This document shows positions 50,535 through 58,943 of a DNA stretch of 64,000 bases, piece after piece. Numbering within the stretch: the first letter of the stretch is position 1; the number at the start of each line of letters is the position of its first letter. The notes under the pieces were generated by a model. That model ran no database searches and had not been told where the DNA came from. It was given only the letters and a program-made list of their open reading frames with translations. Position numbers and translations under genes: made by a program. The DNA comes from Brasilonema sennae CENA114 (GTDB lineage Bacteria > Cyanobacteriota > Cyanobacteriia > Cyanobacteriales > Nostocaceae), in contig NZ_CP030120.1 in NCBI RefSeq assembly GCF_006968745.1, positions 1 to 64,000 of the forward strand. The letters run 5' to 3'.

Positions 50535-52199
50535 TTAATCGATTTCCATTGCAGACCTTGTATCATCTACAGCCCTGTTATCCCTTGGAAAAGAAAAAAT
50601 TCCTCGTGTTGGCTTGTCTTTCTGTAATTTTATTAAGATACTATTATATTCTTTTTTATATTGGTTGTAAACATGATTTGCTCCATCTTGAATGTATGAA
50701 ATAACTTTTTCTTGAGGTACTCCTCTTCCTCTAGACATTGAGCTTTCTAAAAATTCAATATTGGATGCATTAATATTGTCACCATAAGGGTTATCCCCCT
50801 TGTAAAACTGGTCTAATCTTTGTATTTTGTAATTGTTCCACGCATCTACTACTACTGTTGTTTCTGGGTTTAAATCCTGCGGTCGCTTAACACTCTTATC
50901 TGATGTGATTACGAGCGCATGATCATAAGAATTGTTAGGATTCACCATTCTCGCTTTATAAACGGGTTGCTCTTTTGTATTATCCATAATGTGTGTGTAA
51001 ATTACATTTGCAAATTCCCCGCAATTTCCAGCTTGTATGAGACTCGTGAGTATTGCATGAAAACGTGTTTCATCCTTGAGAATATTTTCTATCTCTTGAG
51101 CGAATCCTTTATCCAACAGTGGTTGATTCAAAAGGTCTTGTTCCAATACCTGTCTTATTTTGTTTTTGCATTCTCTCACAAACCTCACCTTAGCTAGACT
51201 CTCATAACGTGTTTCATCTACGCTACCCCTTCTGTTGCCTCTCCTGATTTCCTTGTTTACTGTATATGTAGATGCCTCTTCCTCCCCAACTCTCTGTATC
51301 ACTTCATAACTACTCACCCCCGTTTTCACGTGAATATCCTTACTCCGTTGCACTACATTCTTATTCTGCTGTACCACATGAGTCAACTCATGCGCCAGCA
51401 ACTCCTGTCCGCCCCAACTCCTTGGATTATATTCCCCCTGCCGAAAGAACACATTCTGTCCCGTCGTAAAAGCACGAGCCTGAATTGATTGATTCAACTG
51501 GTCTGATTGTCTATCCGTATGAATCTTTACACTACTAAAATCAGCCCCAAATGCCTGTTCCATTGGTTCTCGGATGCTATCTGCTAGAAGTTGCCCACCG
51601 CCCCGTGCCTGTTGAATTGACGCTTCCACTTCAGGTGCGGCAGTCATCCCACTCTTCCCAGGCTGAAGCTGTAACATTGGCTTCATTTGAAGGTCTTTCT
51701 CTTCTTCAGAAATTTCCTCTCGCTGCACATTTTGACCTGCCTGCCCAGATACAGGTGCATTAATCTGTTTGACAATTTGTGCTGCTACTCGGTCTGCCTC
51801 CTGTTCGTACTTATCTCCCGGCTCTCCAATCGTAAGTTTCGTTTGAACCGCAAGCTTTGATGGTGCATCAGGACGACTTATGGGGATATTGGCAAGGTTG
51901 CGACCTTTGCTCGATGCGTGTTCCAGTCTCCTCTGCAACAAGCCACTCATTTTAGCCTGCAAGACTGTGAGTCGTTCCTGTCCCTCTGGGGTGATAGCGC
52001 CATACTTCGCCTGGATCTCTAGTTTCGTCGCCTCAAACTTCTGCTGTTGAAATTCTTGATTCTCTGTTTCCGTTTGTGTTAGAGGGTTCTGTGATTGCGG
52101 TTGAGCTTGGGCAATAAAAGGGCGCGACTGCAACTGACTTCTTACTGGGTTTGAAGCGGACGAGTCAGCTTTCTTGTGGATGTGCGATCGTTTGTTCAT
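50535..52199 (-). CDS. DUF4157 effector candidate with Cys-His-Asp protease/transglutaminase-like domain
   Basis: 554 residues. N-terminal ~1-290 is shared with the two other DUF4157 proteins (MNKRSHIHKKADSSASNPV; HELTH at 270-274). The C-terminal ~240 residues are unique: QAGNCGEFANVIYTHI (Cys ~393), NSYDHALVIT (His ~427), VVVDAWNNY (Asp ~452). This spacing and the order C, H, D with N-C-G-E and V-D-A-W phrases resemble papain-like/transglutaminase-fold effector enzymes (proteases or deamidases of pathogen effectors). Likely cargo of the injection system. Start ATG with GAGGTAGG-type site upstream. Confidence 0.85.
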   Translation of the reverse strand: MNKRSHIHKKADSSASNPVRSQLQSRPFIAQAQPQSQNPLTQTETENQEFQQQKFEATKLEIQAKYGAITPEGQERLTVLQAKMSGLLQRRLEHASSKGRNLANIPISRPDAPSKLAVQTKLTIGEPGDKYEQEADRVAAQIVKQINAPVSGQAGQNVQREEISEEEKDLQMKPMLQLQPGKSGMTAAPEVEASIQQARGGGQLLADSIREPMEQAFGADFSSVKIHTDRQSDQLNQSIQARAFTTGQNVFFRQGEYNPRSWGGQELLAHELTHVVQQNKNVVQRSKDIHVKTGVSSYEVIQRVGEEEASTYTVNKEIRRGNRRGSVDETRYESLAKVRFVRECKNKIRQVLEQDLLNQPLLDKGFAQEIENILKDETRFHAILTSLIQAGNCGEFANVIYTHIMDNTKEQPVYKARMVNPNNSYDHALVITSDKSVKRPQDLNPETTVVVDAWNNYKIQRLDQFYKGDNPYGDNINASNIEFLESSMSRGRGVPQEKVISYIQDGANHVYNQYKKEYNSILIKLQKDKPTRGIFSFPRDNRAVDDTRSAMEID

Positions 52200-52764
52200 T
52201 GCCTACCTCAGAACTCAACTGTGGGTAATCAAAACATATTATCTCACCCAGGATTGCCTTAATTTATTAGACATTAGTCGAATATTTGTTAGCGCTCCTT
52301 CTTTGCAATCGCACATTCATCAAACTTCAATCTGGGCGAACGCAAAACTATTAATGTCGCTACAAGAAAGCGCGATCGCACTGGCCGTGAATGAGGTGAT
52401 GTCCCAGGTTTTTGATTGAGCAGCACCCAGACAAAACCTTTATTGGGAGAATCGCTTCGTTTGGGGTTGGCGTGGTGCATTCACTAAGTAACGCACCCGA
52501 CAAGATCAGGTGATCGCACTACAACAAGATCGGCGATCGCACTCGTTGCATTAAGCGATCGCCCTTCCAGTTTTTCCCAACCCGCGATCGCACTTCAAGC
52601 TCAACGATCAATTTGTTTGGGTATGGTTCGTGCCTTACGCGATCAAACGTTTTCGGATAGTGTGTTAGCAACAGCGTAACAAACCGTATATATTCTTCTT
52701 AATGGTGCGTCTCACATCGTTGACGCTTCCTCCAGGAACAGCGTACGCACTGTTATTTACGTTA
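52200..52764. other. Upstream region of the second DUF4157 gene with a HIP1-dense tract
   Basis: 52200-52400 matches the upstream regions of the other DUF4157 genes. 52370-52600 holds at least four GCGATCGC octamers. 52387-52441 matches 45458-45513. No convincing gene in 565 bp. Confidence 0.65.
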
Positions 52765-52796
52765 GAGGGTGTTTGAAAAGTGATGAGGGGTAAAAT

Positions 52797-53354
52797 TTAT
52801 GCCAAACGCCGGACCATGATCCGGATCATGGCAAGGTAAATAAGAGTCTCCGAAGTTTGGGGTAATAGCTCGTAGTCTTTGTTCAAACGCCGACATCCAG
52901 TCAGCCAACCGAAAGTACGTTCAACGACCCAACGTTTAGGCAATAAAACAAAACCCTTGTGTTCATGGGGTCGCAACACGACTTGCACAATCCATCGGCA
53001 TAAATCCATCACCCACTGCATAAAGGGATTGCCATCGTAACCACCATCAACCCAGATAGTAGTCAGACGTGACATTTTGTTCCCCATCTGTTTGACCTTC
53101 TGGAGTACTTGTTTACCACCGGAGCGTTGATCCACACTGGCGGCACTTACTAACACTCGCAGTACTAAACCTAATGTATCCACTGTTAAAAACCGCTTGC
53201 GTCCTTTGATCTTTTTGCCAGCATCGTATCCCACCTGTTGACTGACCATAGCCGCACTCTTGACACTTTGACTATCGATGATTGCTTCTGTTGGGCTGAC
53301 TGCTCGCTCGTTGTCCACTCTCACCCAGTCTCTGAGGTGGTCATGCATGCTCAC
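52797..53354 (-). CDS. IS5-family transposase, downstream frame
   Basis: 185 residues. AIIDSQSVKSA (first Asp), WVDGGYDG (second Asp), VVERTFGWLTGCRRLNKDYE (Glu with Y-x2-R-x3-E-type signature reads ERTFGWL...RRLNKDYE). Overlaps the upstream frame by 14 bp; a frameshift would join them, as in related elements. A degraded relative is at 25109-25312. Confidence 0.92.
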   Translation of the reverse strand: MSMHDHLRDWVRVDNERAVSPTEAIIDSQSVKSAAMVSQQVGYDAGKKIKGRKRFLTVDTLGLVLRVLVSAASVDQRSGGKQVLQKVKQMGNKMSRLTTIWVDGGYDGNPFMQWVMDLCRWIVQVVLRPHEHKGFVLLPKRWVVERTFGWLTGCRRLNKDYELLPQTSETLIYLAMIRIMVRRLA

Positions 53355-53598
53355 CCATGTTCCAACATGAGCGCCAATTACGGAAGTACGTGTATACCGT
53401 TTGCCAATTGGGGAAGTCTTCCGGTAAGTTTCGCCAAGTACATCCTTGTGTCAATACATAGAAAATTGCGTTGATTACTTGCCACATATCTACAACTCTT
53501 GGACGACCACCTGTTTTGCCTACTGGAATTAATGGTTCTAGCAATTCCCATTGGTCTTGGGTGAGGTTGCTGGAGTATGCTTTACTCATGGCTCTCAA
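53341..53598 (-). CDS. IS5-family transposase, upstream frame
   Basis: 85 residues. SNLTQDQWELLEPLIP, GRPRVVDMWQVINAIFYVLT and GCTWRNLPEDFPNWQTVYTY are the standard N-terminal (DUF4096-like) part of IS5-group transposases. The preceding ATG pair (MRAMSKAYSS) leaves the exact start open by three codons. Confidence 0.92.
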   Translation of the reverse strand: MRAMSKAYSSNLTQDQWELLEPLIPVGKTGGRPRVVDMWQVINAIFYVLTQGCTWRNLPEDFPNWQTVYTYFRNWRSCWNMGEHA

Positions 53599-53731
53599 TG
53601 GTGCTGTATCTACTTATCTACAGCTTATGCTCTGAGAGCTTTTTTTACTCGTTTGCCTACTTTTCAAACATCCTCTTAGACTGGTACGCAAGTACGTTCT
53701 TGCCGCTGTCTACCTGTCCTCTTTTTATTCT

Positions 53732-55111
53732 TTAAATAACTACGTGTACTTCGTCGCTACTTTGATAAATTCCACCTCCAATGTTTAATTCGTTTTTTAT
53801 GGCGTTAGCTGCCTTCTTTGCCTCTTCCATTGCAGTAGACTTTGACCCCGCCACTGCTGATGCTTTTACATGGAATTCTGCTTCTAAGTTCTTTTTATCG
53901 ACTTTGCCTATCAAGGTATTTATTTTACTGATAAATGCCATTCCATCGTTTGTCAACGTATCTTTTTCTGTATCATACATTTTTGGTGTGACAAAATGAC
54001 CTCCTACCGCTGCAATATGGTCAAAACCACCAGGTTCATAGACTTTTATCACCACTCCTACACAATTGATAAGTCCCTTAATTGTAAATTCTGCCTTTTT
54101 TCCTCCTTCTTTTTTTACTATAATTGGGGTCTCTCCCGCCTCTACTGGACTACTTGCTTCTTCGCCCCTCGAACTTTCCATCGCTTGGATCAAGCCCGAT
54201 GTCGATGGGGCTTCGGTGGCGGGGTGTTGCGATAACTGTGGCTGTGGTAATGGCTTTTTGCTCACTGCTCCCCCATTCTGCTGCACCACATGGGTCAACT
54301 CATGGGCAATCAACTCCTGCCCCCCTCGACTACCAGGATTATATTCTCCTTGCCGAAAGAACACATTGTGTCCCGTCGTGAAAGCCCTCGCCTGTAGCGA
54401 CCGATTCAACTGGTTAGCCCGAGAATCTGTGTGAACCTTCACCCTACTAAAGTCAGCCCCAATTGCCTGCTCCATTGGTTCTCGGATACTGTCAGCTAGA
54501 AGTTGCCCACCACCCCGTGCCTGTTTAATTGACGCTTCCAGGTCTGGCGCAGCAGTCATCCCAACCTTAGCTGACCGAAGCTGTAACATTGGCTTCATTT
54601 GAAGTTGTTTCGCTTCTTCAGATATTTCCTCTCGCTGAAGATTTTGACTTGACTGCTGAGAAACAGGTGCATTAATCTGGTTGACGACTTGTGCTGCTAC
54701 CCGATCCGCTTCCTGTTCGTACTTATCTCCCGGCTCTCCAATTGTAAGTTTTGTTTGCACCGCAAGCTTTGATGGTGCATCAGGACGACTTATGGGGATA
54801 TTGGCAAAGTTGTGACCAAAGCTCGATGCGTGTTGGAGTCTCCTGTGCAACAAGCCACTCATTTTTGCCTGCAATACAGTGAGCTGTTCCTGTCCCTCTG
54901 GCGTTAGTGTGCCATACTTTGCCTGGATCTCTAGTTTCGTCGCCTCAAGCTTTTGCTGTTGAAATTCTTGATTCTCTGTTTCCGTTTGTGTCAAAGGGTT
55001 CTGTGATTGCGGTTTAGGTTGGGCAATAAAGGGGCGCGACCGGATCTGACTGAGTACTGGGTTTGAAGCGGACGAGTCAGCTTTTTTGTGGATGTGCGAT
55101 CGTTTGTTCAT
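53732..55111 (-). CDS. DUF4157 effector candidate with possible CheD/CNF-like deamidase domain
   Basis: 459 residues. N-terminal ~1-290 as in the two neighbours (HELTH at 270-274). The C-terminal ~125 residues read TIKGLINCVGVVIKVYEPGG (Cys 350) and VGGHFVTPKMYD (His 372), then a helical part and IYQSSDEVHVVI. A Cys followed ~20 residues later by G-G-H-F-x-x-P is the pattern of CheD glutamine deamidases (G-S-C-V ... G-G-x-x-H) and, more loosely, CNF-type toxins. The match is short, so the enzymatic call is tentative; effector status follows from DUF4157 and the locus. Confidence 0.8.
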   Translation of the reverse strand: MNKRSHIHKKADSSASNPVLSQIRSRPFIAQPKPQSQNPLTQTETENQEFQQQKLEATKLEIQAKYGTLTPEGQEQLTVLQAKMSGLLHRRLQHASSFGHNFANIPISRPDAPSKLAVQTKLTIGEPGDKYEQEADRVAAQVVNQINAPVSQQSSQNLQREEISEEAKQLQMKPMLQLRSAKVGMTAAPDLEASIKQARGGGQLLADSIREPMEQAIGADFSRVKVHTDSRANQLNRSLQARAFTTGHNVFFRQGEYNPGSRGGQELIAHELTHVVQQNGGAVSKKPLPQPQLSQHPATEAPSTSGLIQAMESSRGEEASSPVEAGETPIIVKKEGGKKAEFTIKGLINCVGVVIKVYEPGGFDHIAAVGGHFVTPKMYDTEKDTLTNDGMAFISKINTLIGKVDKKNLEAEFHVKASAVAGSKSTAMEEAKKAANAIKNELNIGGGIYQSSDEVHVVI

Positions 55112-55214
55112 TGCCAGCCTCAGAACTCAACTGTGGGTGATCCAAACATTGTCTCACCCACCATTGCCTTAATCTATTAGACATTAGTCTAATATTTGTT
55201 GGTCCTCCTTCTTT

Positions 55215-55373
55215 GCGATAAGCCATCGGCTTTAGCTTGTGCGTATCGCACGCGAATCAACCTTCATGCATGGGCGAACGCAAGACTATTAAGACTGTGG
55301 CTACAAGAAAGCGCGATAAGCCATCGGCTTTAGCTTGTGCGTATCGCACGCGAATCAACCTTCATGCATGGGC
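55215..55373. repeat. 98-bp tandem duplication upstream of the third DUF4157 gene
   Basis: GCGATAAGCCATCGGCTTTA and the following ~40 bp occur at 55215-55275 and again at 55313-55373 (period 98). They contain the GCGAATCAACCTTCATGCAT block shared with 48345-48530. The rest of the gap to 55754 has short ORFs but nothing convincing. Confidence 0.8.
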
Positions 55374-55754
55374 AATCGCTCTTGTTTTCCCAAAAACCAA
55401 TCAAATTTGGACAAGATGATTAGGGTTGCGATCGCACTACCGGGCTGGCGAGGCTTACGGGATGGTTGGGGTTCGGCAATCAGTCTAGCGATGATGCGCT
55501 CTGCGCGGAGCTATCGCCCGAAAAAATCTGCACTTCTTCACCAGGTTGCAGACTTGCAATCAGTTAAGGTAAACGAAGTTGGGCTTCTGCTTAAGTGCAT
55601 CATCCCTGGTCTTGAAGTTATGGACTTGATCAGTTACCAGAATATGAGGCAGACACACCTTGTTTACGGCTGACTGTTAACATAGATGTAACCTGCGATG
55701 AGCAAAATCGCCCAGTTAATTTCTTATATCGATATCCCCGCTAGGTGTAGGGTT

Positions 55755-56333
55755 ATGACTATTTTGACATTAAATTTAGATACCGTTCATTTGACCGACG
55801 AACAGTTCTATGAGCTATGTCAAAATAACCGCGAGTTACAGTTTGAACGAACATCCAGGGGAGAGTTGATTATTATGCCACCTGTTGGAGGGGAGAGCGG
55901 TAATCGAGAAGCTGATATAATTATTGATTTGGGAGTTTGGAATCGGCAAACAGGTCTTGGTTATATCTTCAGTTCCTCTACTGTATTTAAGTTACCCAAT
56001 GGCGCAAATCGTTCTCCTGATGCTGCTTGGATTCAAAAGAAACGTTGGGAAGCACTCACGCCAGAACAAAGACGCAAGTTTCCCCCCATCGCACCGGATT
56101 TTGTTGTTGAATTAAGGTCAGCTACAGATGATTTGGAACTGCTGCGCGACAAAATGCGGGAATATATAGATGCAGGAGTACAATTGGGATGGTTGATTAA
56201 TCCCCAGCAGCAACAAGTAGAAATTTATCGTCCCGGAGTTGATGTAGAAGTGCAAAATCTACCGACAAAATTAAGGGGTGAAAATCTATTGCCTGGATTT
56301 AGTTTGAGTTTATCGTCCTATTTATATGGATAG
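55755..56333 (+). CDS. Uma2-family (DUF820) endonuclease-like protein
   Basis: 192 residues from ATG 55755 (MTILTLNLDTVHLTDEQFYE), the usual family start; an upstream in-frame start at 55698 adds 19 untypical residues. Motifs: RGELIIMPPVGGESGNREAD, RSPDAAWIQKKRW (catalytic-type Asp), PDFVVELRSATDDLELLRDK (E-x-R/K), GWLINPQQQQVEIYRPG. The fold is PD-(D/E)XK; biological role unclear, and the family is very abundant in cyanobacteria. It is oriented opposite to the injection-system genes around it. Confidence 0.92.
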   Translation: MTILTLNLDTVHLTDEQFYELCQNNRELQFERTSRGELIIMPPVGGESGNREADIIIDLGVWNRQTGLGYIFSSSTVFKLPNGANRSPDAAWIQKKRWEALTPEQRRKFPPIAPDFVVELRSATDDLELLRDKMREYIDAGVQLGWLINPQQQQVEIYRPGVDVEVQNLPTKLRGENLLPGFSLSLSSYLYG

Positions 56334-56396
56334 ATTTGTTGGGTTTTGTTACCTCAACCTTGTATTTAGGGGTAGAGAGGTCAATACTAGACAAGT

Positions 56397-57596
56397 TTAC
56401 CACTGCCCTGCGTAGTCTTCCTTCTGCAAACCTGTCAATTGCCGCCGTTTCCAAGCATAATTCAGAATATTAATTCCCAATTCCTGGGCTGTGCGAATGG
56501 TTAGCCTCGGCAAAGACAATGCTTTATCTAGCCCCCATGCTGATGCCAAGTCACCAATTGATAATATAATTCCTCCTCCTACTTGAAGTTGAATGTTTTG
56601 TTGATTGATAATTGGCAACGCTGCAAATAAGAAAGGTTTTGTTCGTAAAGGATGATCTTTTCTCCACTCTTCTAAAGGTTTTAAGGGACAGTCTAACTGT
56701 TGAGCTAAACTTTGAACACTTTCAATTAAAGCAGTGGCGCTTATAGGCGCATCAACTAACAGTACACCTCCATCGCTTATATATTTTTTTAAGGATTCTA
56801 ATTCTGGGCTGTTAAGAGAAAGTGCTTGTTGACCTGTGAGGTAAAGTAAGTCATAATCCTGAATATTTTCTTCTAAAGTGACTTGATAAACTTCATCCGT
56901 TCCTCGTAAAAAAGGGTAAAGAGGTTCTATAGCTTGTAATAAATATGAGAGTTGAAAAAAGTTACGAGAACATTCAGAATCGCTATGATTCACTTGAGCC
57001 ATGCGAATAATTGCTTGAGGTCTGGCTTGTGCTAAATTACGAAAACGCAGATCGATATCGTTATATCCAGGAAAAAAAACGTCAGATGGTTGGGAAATAG
57101 AAACTGGACCTGGTGGTAAGATGACTCGGCAAATTTCTACTTCTGAACTATTTGGTAAAGTACTTTTTTCATCAATTCGGAATGTTTCTTGAACAACGTC
57201 TCCTTGTACTTCTCGCCGCAATTGATCGGGATCTACATAACTGACTACTAAATAAACTGTGACAGGATCGGTATCAGTGACTTCTGTGGCAATCCGAAAG
57301 TCAATCACATTGGGTACAACAATCACATGACCCATTAAATCAATTGCAATTCCAGGTTGAATTTGTACCCAACGTTCATCTCGATATCGCGCTTCTACTT
57401 GACGGGGGGCGGGAATAACTCTGACTCCTAAACCACAAACTATGCCTGGTTGATTTAAAGATTGATAGTGAGCATTTTGCCTTCTTAGGTGGTAGTCATG
57501 CGCCTTGCGCCAACGTTCGGCATTTATTAACAGACCATCTGTGGGATGAAGACGCTCTAAGGGTTTAATGGTTGGTGGTGGAAAGGGGTGAGTCAT
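56397..57596 (-). CDS. Injection-system-associated protein with DUF4159-like C-terminus
   Basis: 399 residues. The N-terminal ~190 residues (ERLHPTDGLLINAERWRKAH; GIVCGLGVRVIPAPRQVEAR; IQPGIAIDLMGHVIVVP) form a domain regularly found next to baseplate genes in cyanobacterial eCIS loci. The C-terminal ~200 residues (YDLLYLTGQQALSLNSPELE; LKKYISDGGVLLVDAPI; GGGIILSIGDLASAWG) look like DUF4159, a ThuA/GATase-like fold. Function unknown. It is the last of the five baseplate-side genes, 290 bp after the tail-protein gene. Confidence 0.8.
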   Translation of the reverse strand: MTHPFPPPTIKPLERLHPTDGLLINAERWRKAHDYHLRRQNAHYQSLNQPGIVCGLGVRVIPAPRQVEARYRDERWVQIQPGIAIDLMGHVIVVPNVIDFRIATEVTDTDPVTVYLVVSYVDPDQLRREVQGDVVQETFRIDEKSTLPNSSEVEICRVILPPGPVSISQPSDVFFPGYNDIDLRFRNLAQARPQAIIRMAQVNHSDSECSRNFFQLSYLLQAIEPLYPFLRGTDEVYQVTLEENIQDYDLLYLTGQQALSLNSPELESLKKYISDGGVLLVDAPISATALIESVQSLAQQLDCPLKPLEEWRKDHPLRTKPFLFAALPIINQQNIQLQVGGGIILSIGDLASAWGLDKALSLPRLTIRTAQELGINILNYAWKRRQLTGLQKEDYAGQW

Positions 57597-57644
57597 TTGA
57601 ATTACGAATTATGAATTAACTTTTACAATTACTCGGAACCTCAC

Positions 57645-57860
57645 CCTGCCCTGTCGGGCATCCCTCTCCTTGGTAAGGAGAGGGAAAGATTTTAGCGTAG
57701 CTGAAAGCGAGGGTGAGGTTTTGAGCGAGATGTGTATACACCATGACCTTGGCAAGGGGAGCCAGTGCGTTGCGGAGCCAGTACTGCAGGAGGGTTTCCC
57801 TCCGTAAGTATCTGGCCTTGGGGTTCCCCCCGTTGTAGCACCTAGCGTGAGGGTGCCGTC
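57645..57860. repeat. Intergenic repeats between two baseplate genes
   Basis: CCTCACCCTGCCC/GGTGAGG-type sequence (57640-57720) and GGAGCCAGTGCG / GGGTTTCCCTCCGTAAG / CTGGCCTTGG blocks (57755-57846) related to 13940-14062. An ORF on the minus strand across them is composed of repeat and antisense-frame sequence and is not called. Confidence 0.6.
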
Positions 57861-57885
57861 AGGCGGGTGGGGTATAATTGCGATA

Positions 57886-58929
57886 TTACCCAGGATTTTC
57901 AATAGATAAGTCATATGTACAGAAGGCGGGCTTTTCTTGGTCAATAATACGTCGTACTAGTTCTTCATCAAGACTATTGGGATGGATGGGGCGCAACCTC
58001 ACTGAAAAATGATAAGGTTTTCCACCTCCTAAAACAGCTCTTTCTCCTAAATCTGCAGCCCCCAATACAAAACCCGGACCAAATGCTTCAATGATACCGA
58101 TCCGTTTATCAGATTCGGGCAAATCTTCATCTAATGGTAAACCTGTATAGAGATGCAAATACAGACGCAAACCATTACGAGTACCACGCCAACGGTAAAG
58201 TTCTACAGCACGGCGAATCAAACGGCGTTGCTGAGGCATTTCCCAGCTAGCTTCAACTGACCAACCTACCCAATGTGCTAAAAACGGTAATAAAGCTTTT
58301 GGTGCTGTCAAAGGGTCAAGGTTTGCCCACATGGTGTTGAAACTGTCAACGATTGGTTGATAAGTCTGCTCAAAAATTTTCAGGAAGCGACCAATAAAGT
58401 CTACTTCATGATACATTTGAGGTAAAAACTCCATGTAAGCACTGTAAGGACGTATATAAAGACCAAAATCAGCTTCTTCTATTTGTTCGTACTCAGTGCC
58501 TGGATCAACTTTTACAATAACCCGACTGCGATAATTTAGCTCTAACTTTTCTTTTTTACCAACGCGGAGTGCTTCTTGATCTTCAAAAAATGAAGCAGGA
58601 ACGTGAAAATAAAGCACAGCATCCATCTGCGCTCCAGGCACAAGTTCATTACCCTCTGTTCCCAGTTGACACCATTCTATGGGAAAGTCGCCTTCTATCC
58701 TCCAACTTAAGCGTATGCTCTGTTGCAGCAAGTTCTTGACTTGCAAGATCATTTCGTTAGGCTCTCCTGGATGAAGTACCAAATTGGAACCAACGGGTGT
58801 ATCTAATGTTGCATTTGTTATATTTTCTGCATCAGCCAAATCTAAGCCAGCTACAGGTGCAGACTCAGAAATTCGCATTGGTGTTAATTGAATCTCGATG
58901 CTTTTTTGCCAACTTCCAATTTGAACCAT
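57886..58929 (-). CDS. Phage-tail-like baseplate protein (gpI/TIGR02242 type) with N-terminal Ig-like domain
   Basis: 347 residues. Residues ~1-150 are an Ig-like/NEW3-type domain (VLHPGEPNEMILQVKNLLQQ; VDPGTEYEQIEEADFGLYIR) similar in style to 29768-34366. The remainder is the tail domain: MEFLPQMYHEVDFIGRFLKI, FEQTYQPIVDSFNTMWANLD, LTAPKALLPFLAHWVGWSVE, YRWRGTRNGLRLYLHLYTG. Such proteins form the outer baseplate of contractile systems. It is 14 bp downstream of the gpJ-like gene. Confidence 0.9.
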   Translation of the reverse strand: MVQIGSWQKSIEIQLTPMRISESAPVAGLDLADAENITNATLDTPVGSNLVLHPGEPNEMILQVKNLLQQSIRLSWRIEGDFPIEWCQLGTEGNELVPGAQMDAVLYFHVPASFFEDQEALRVGKKEKLELNYRSRVIVKVDPGTEYEQIEEADFGLYIRPYSAYMEFLPQMYHEVDFIGRFLKIFEQTYQPIVDSFNTMWANLDPLTAPKALLPFLAHWVGWSVEASWEMPQQRRLIRRAVELYRWRGTRNGLRLYLHLYTGLPLDEDLPESDKRIGIIEAFGPGFVLGAADLGERAVLGGGKPYHFSVRLRPIHPNSLDEELVRRIIDQEKPAFCTYDLSIENPG

Positions 58930-58943
58930 ATCAGCAGCAACTC

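Larger units (their letters stand above)
52765..53675 (-). mobile_element. IS5-family insertion sequence (IS427/IS1031-like)
   Basis: 911 bp; terminal repeats GAGGGTGTTTGAAAAGT (left) and, complement of right, GAGGATGTTTGAAAAGT differ at one position. Flanked by TTA at 52762-52764 and 53676-53678, the TNA-type target duplication of this group. Two overlapping transposase frames. It looks complete. Confidence 0.93.

Noticed and set aside
55335..55673. Plus-strand ORF of 112 codons before the Uma2 gene
   Set aside because: It begins inside the 98-bp tandem duplication and has no domain, ribosome site or coding-like composition.
57609..57944. Minus-strand ORF of 111 codons between baseplate genes
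   Set aside because: It overlaps the end of the tail-protein gene in another frame and otherwise consists of dispersed repeat sequence.
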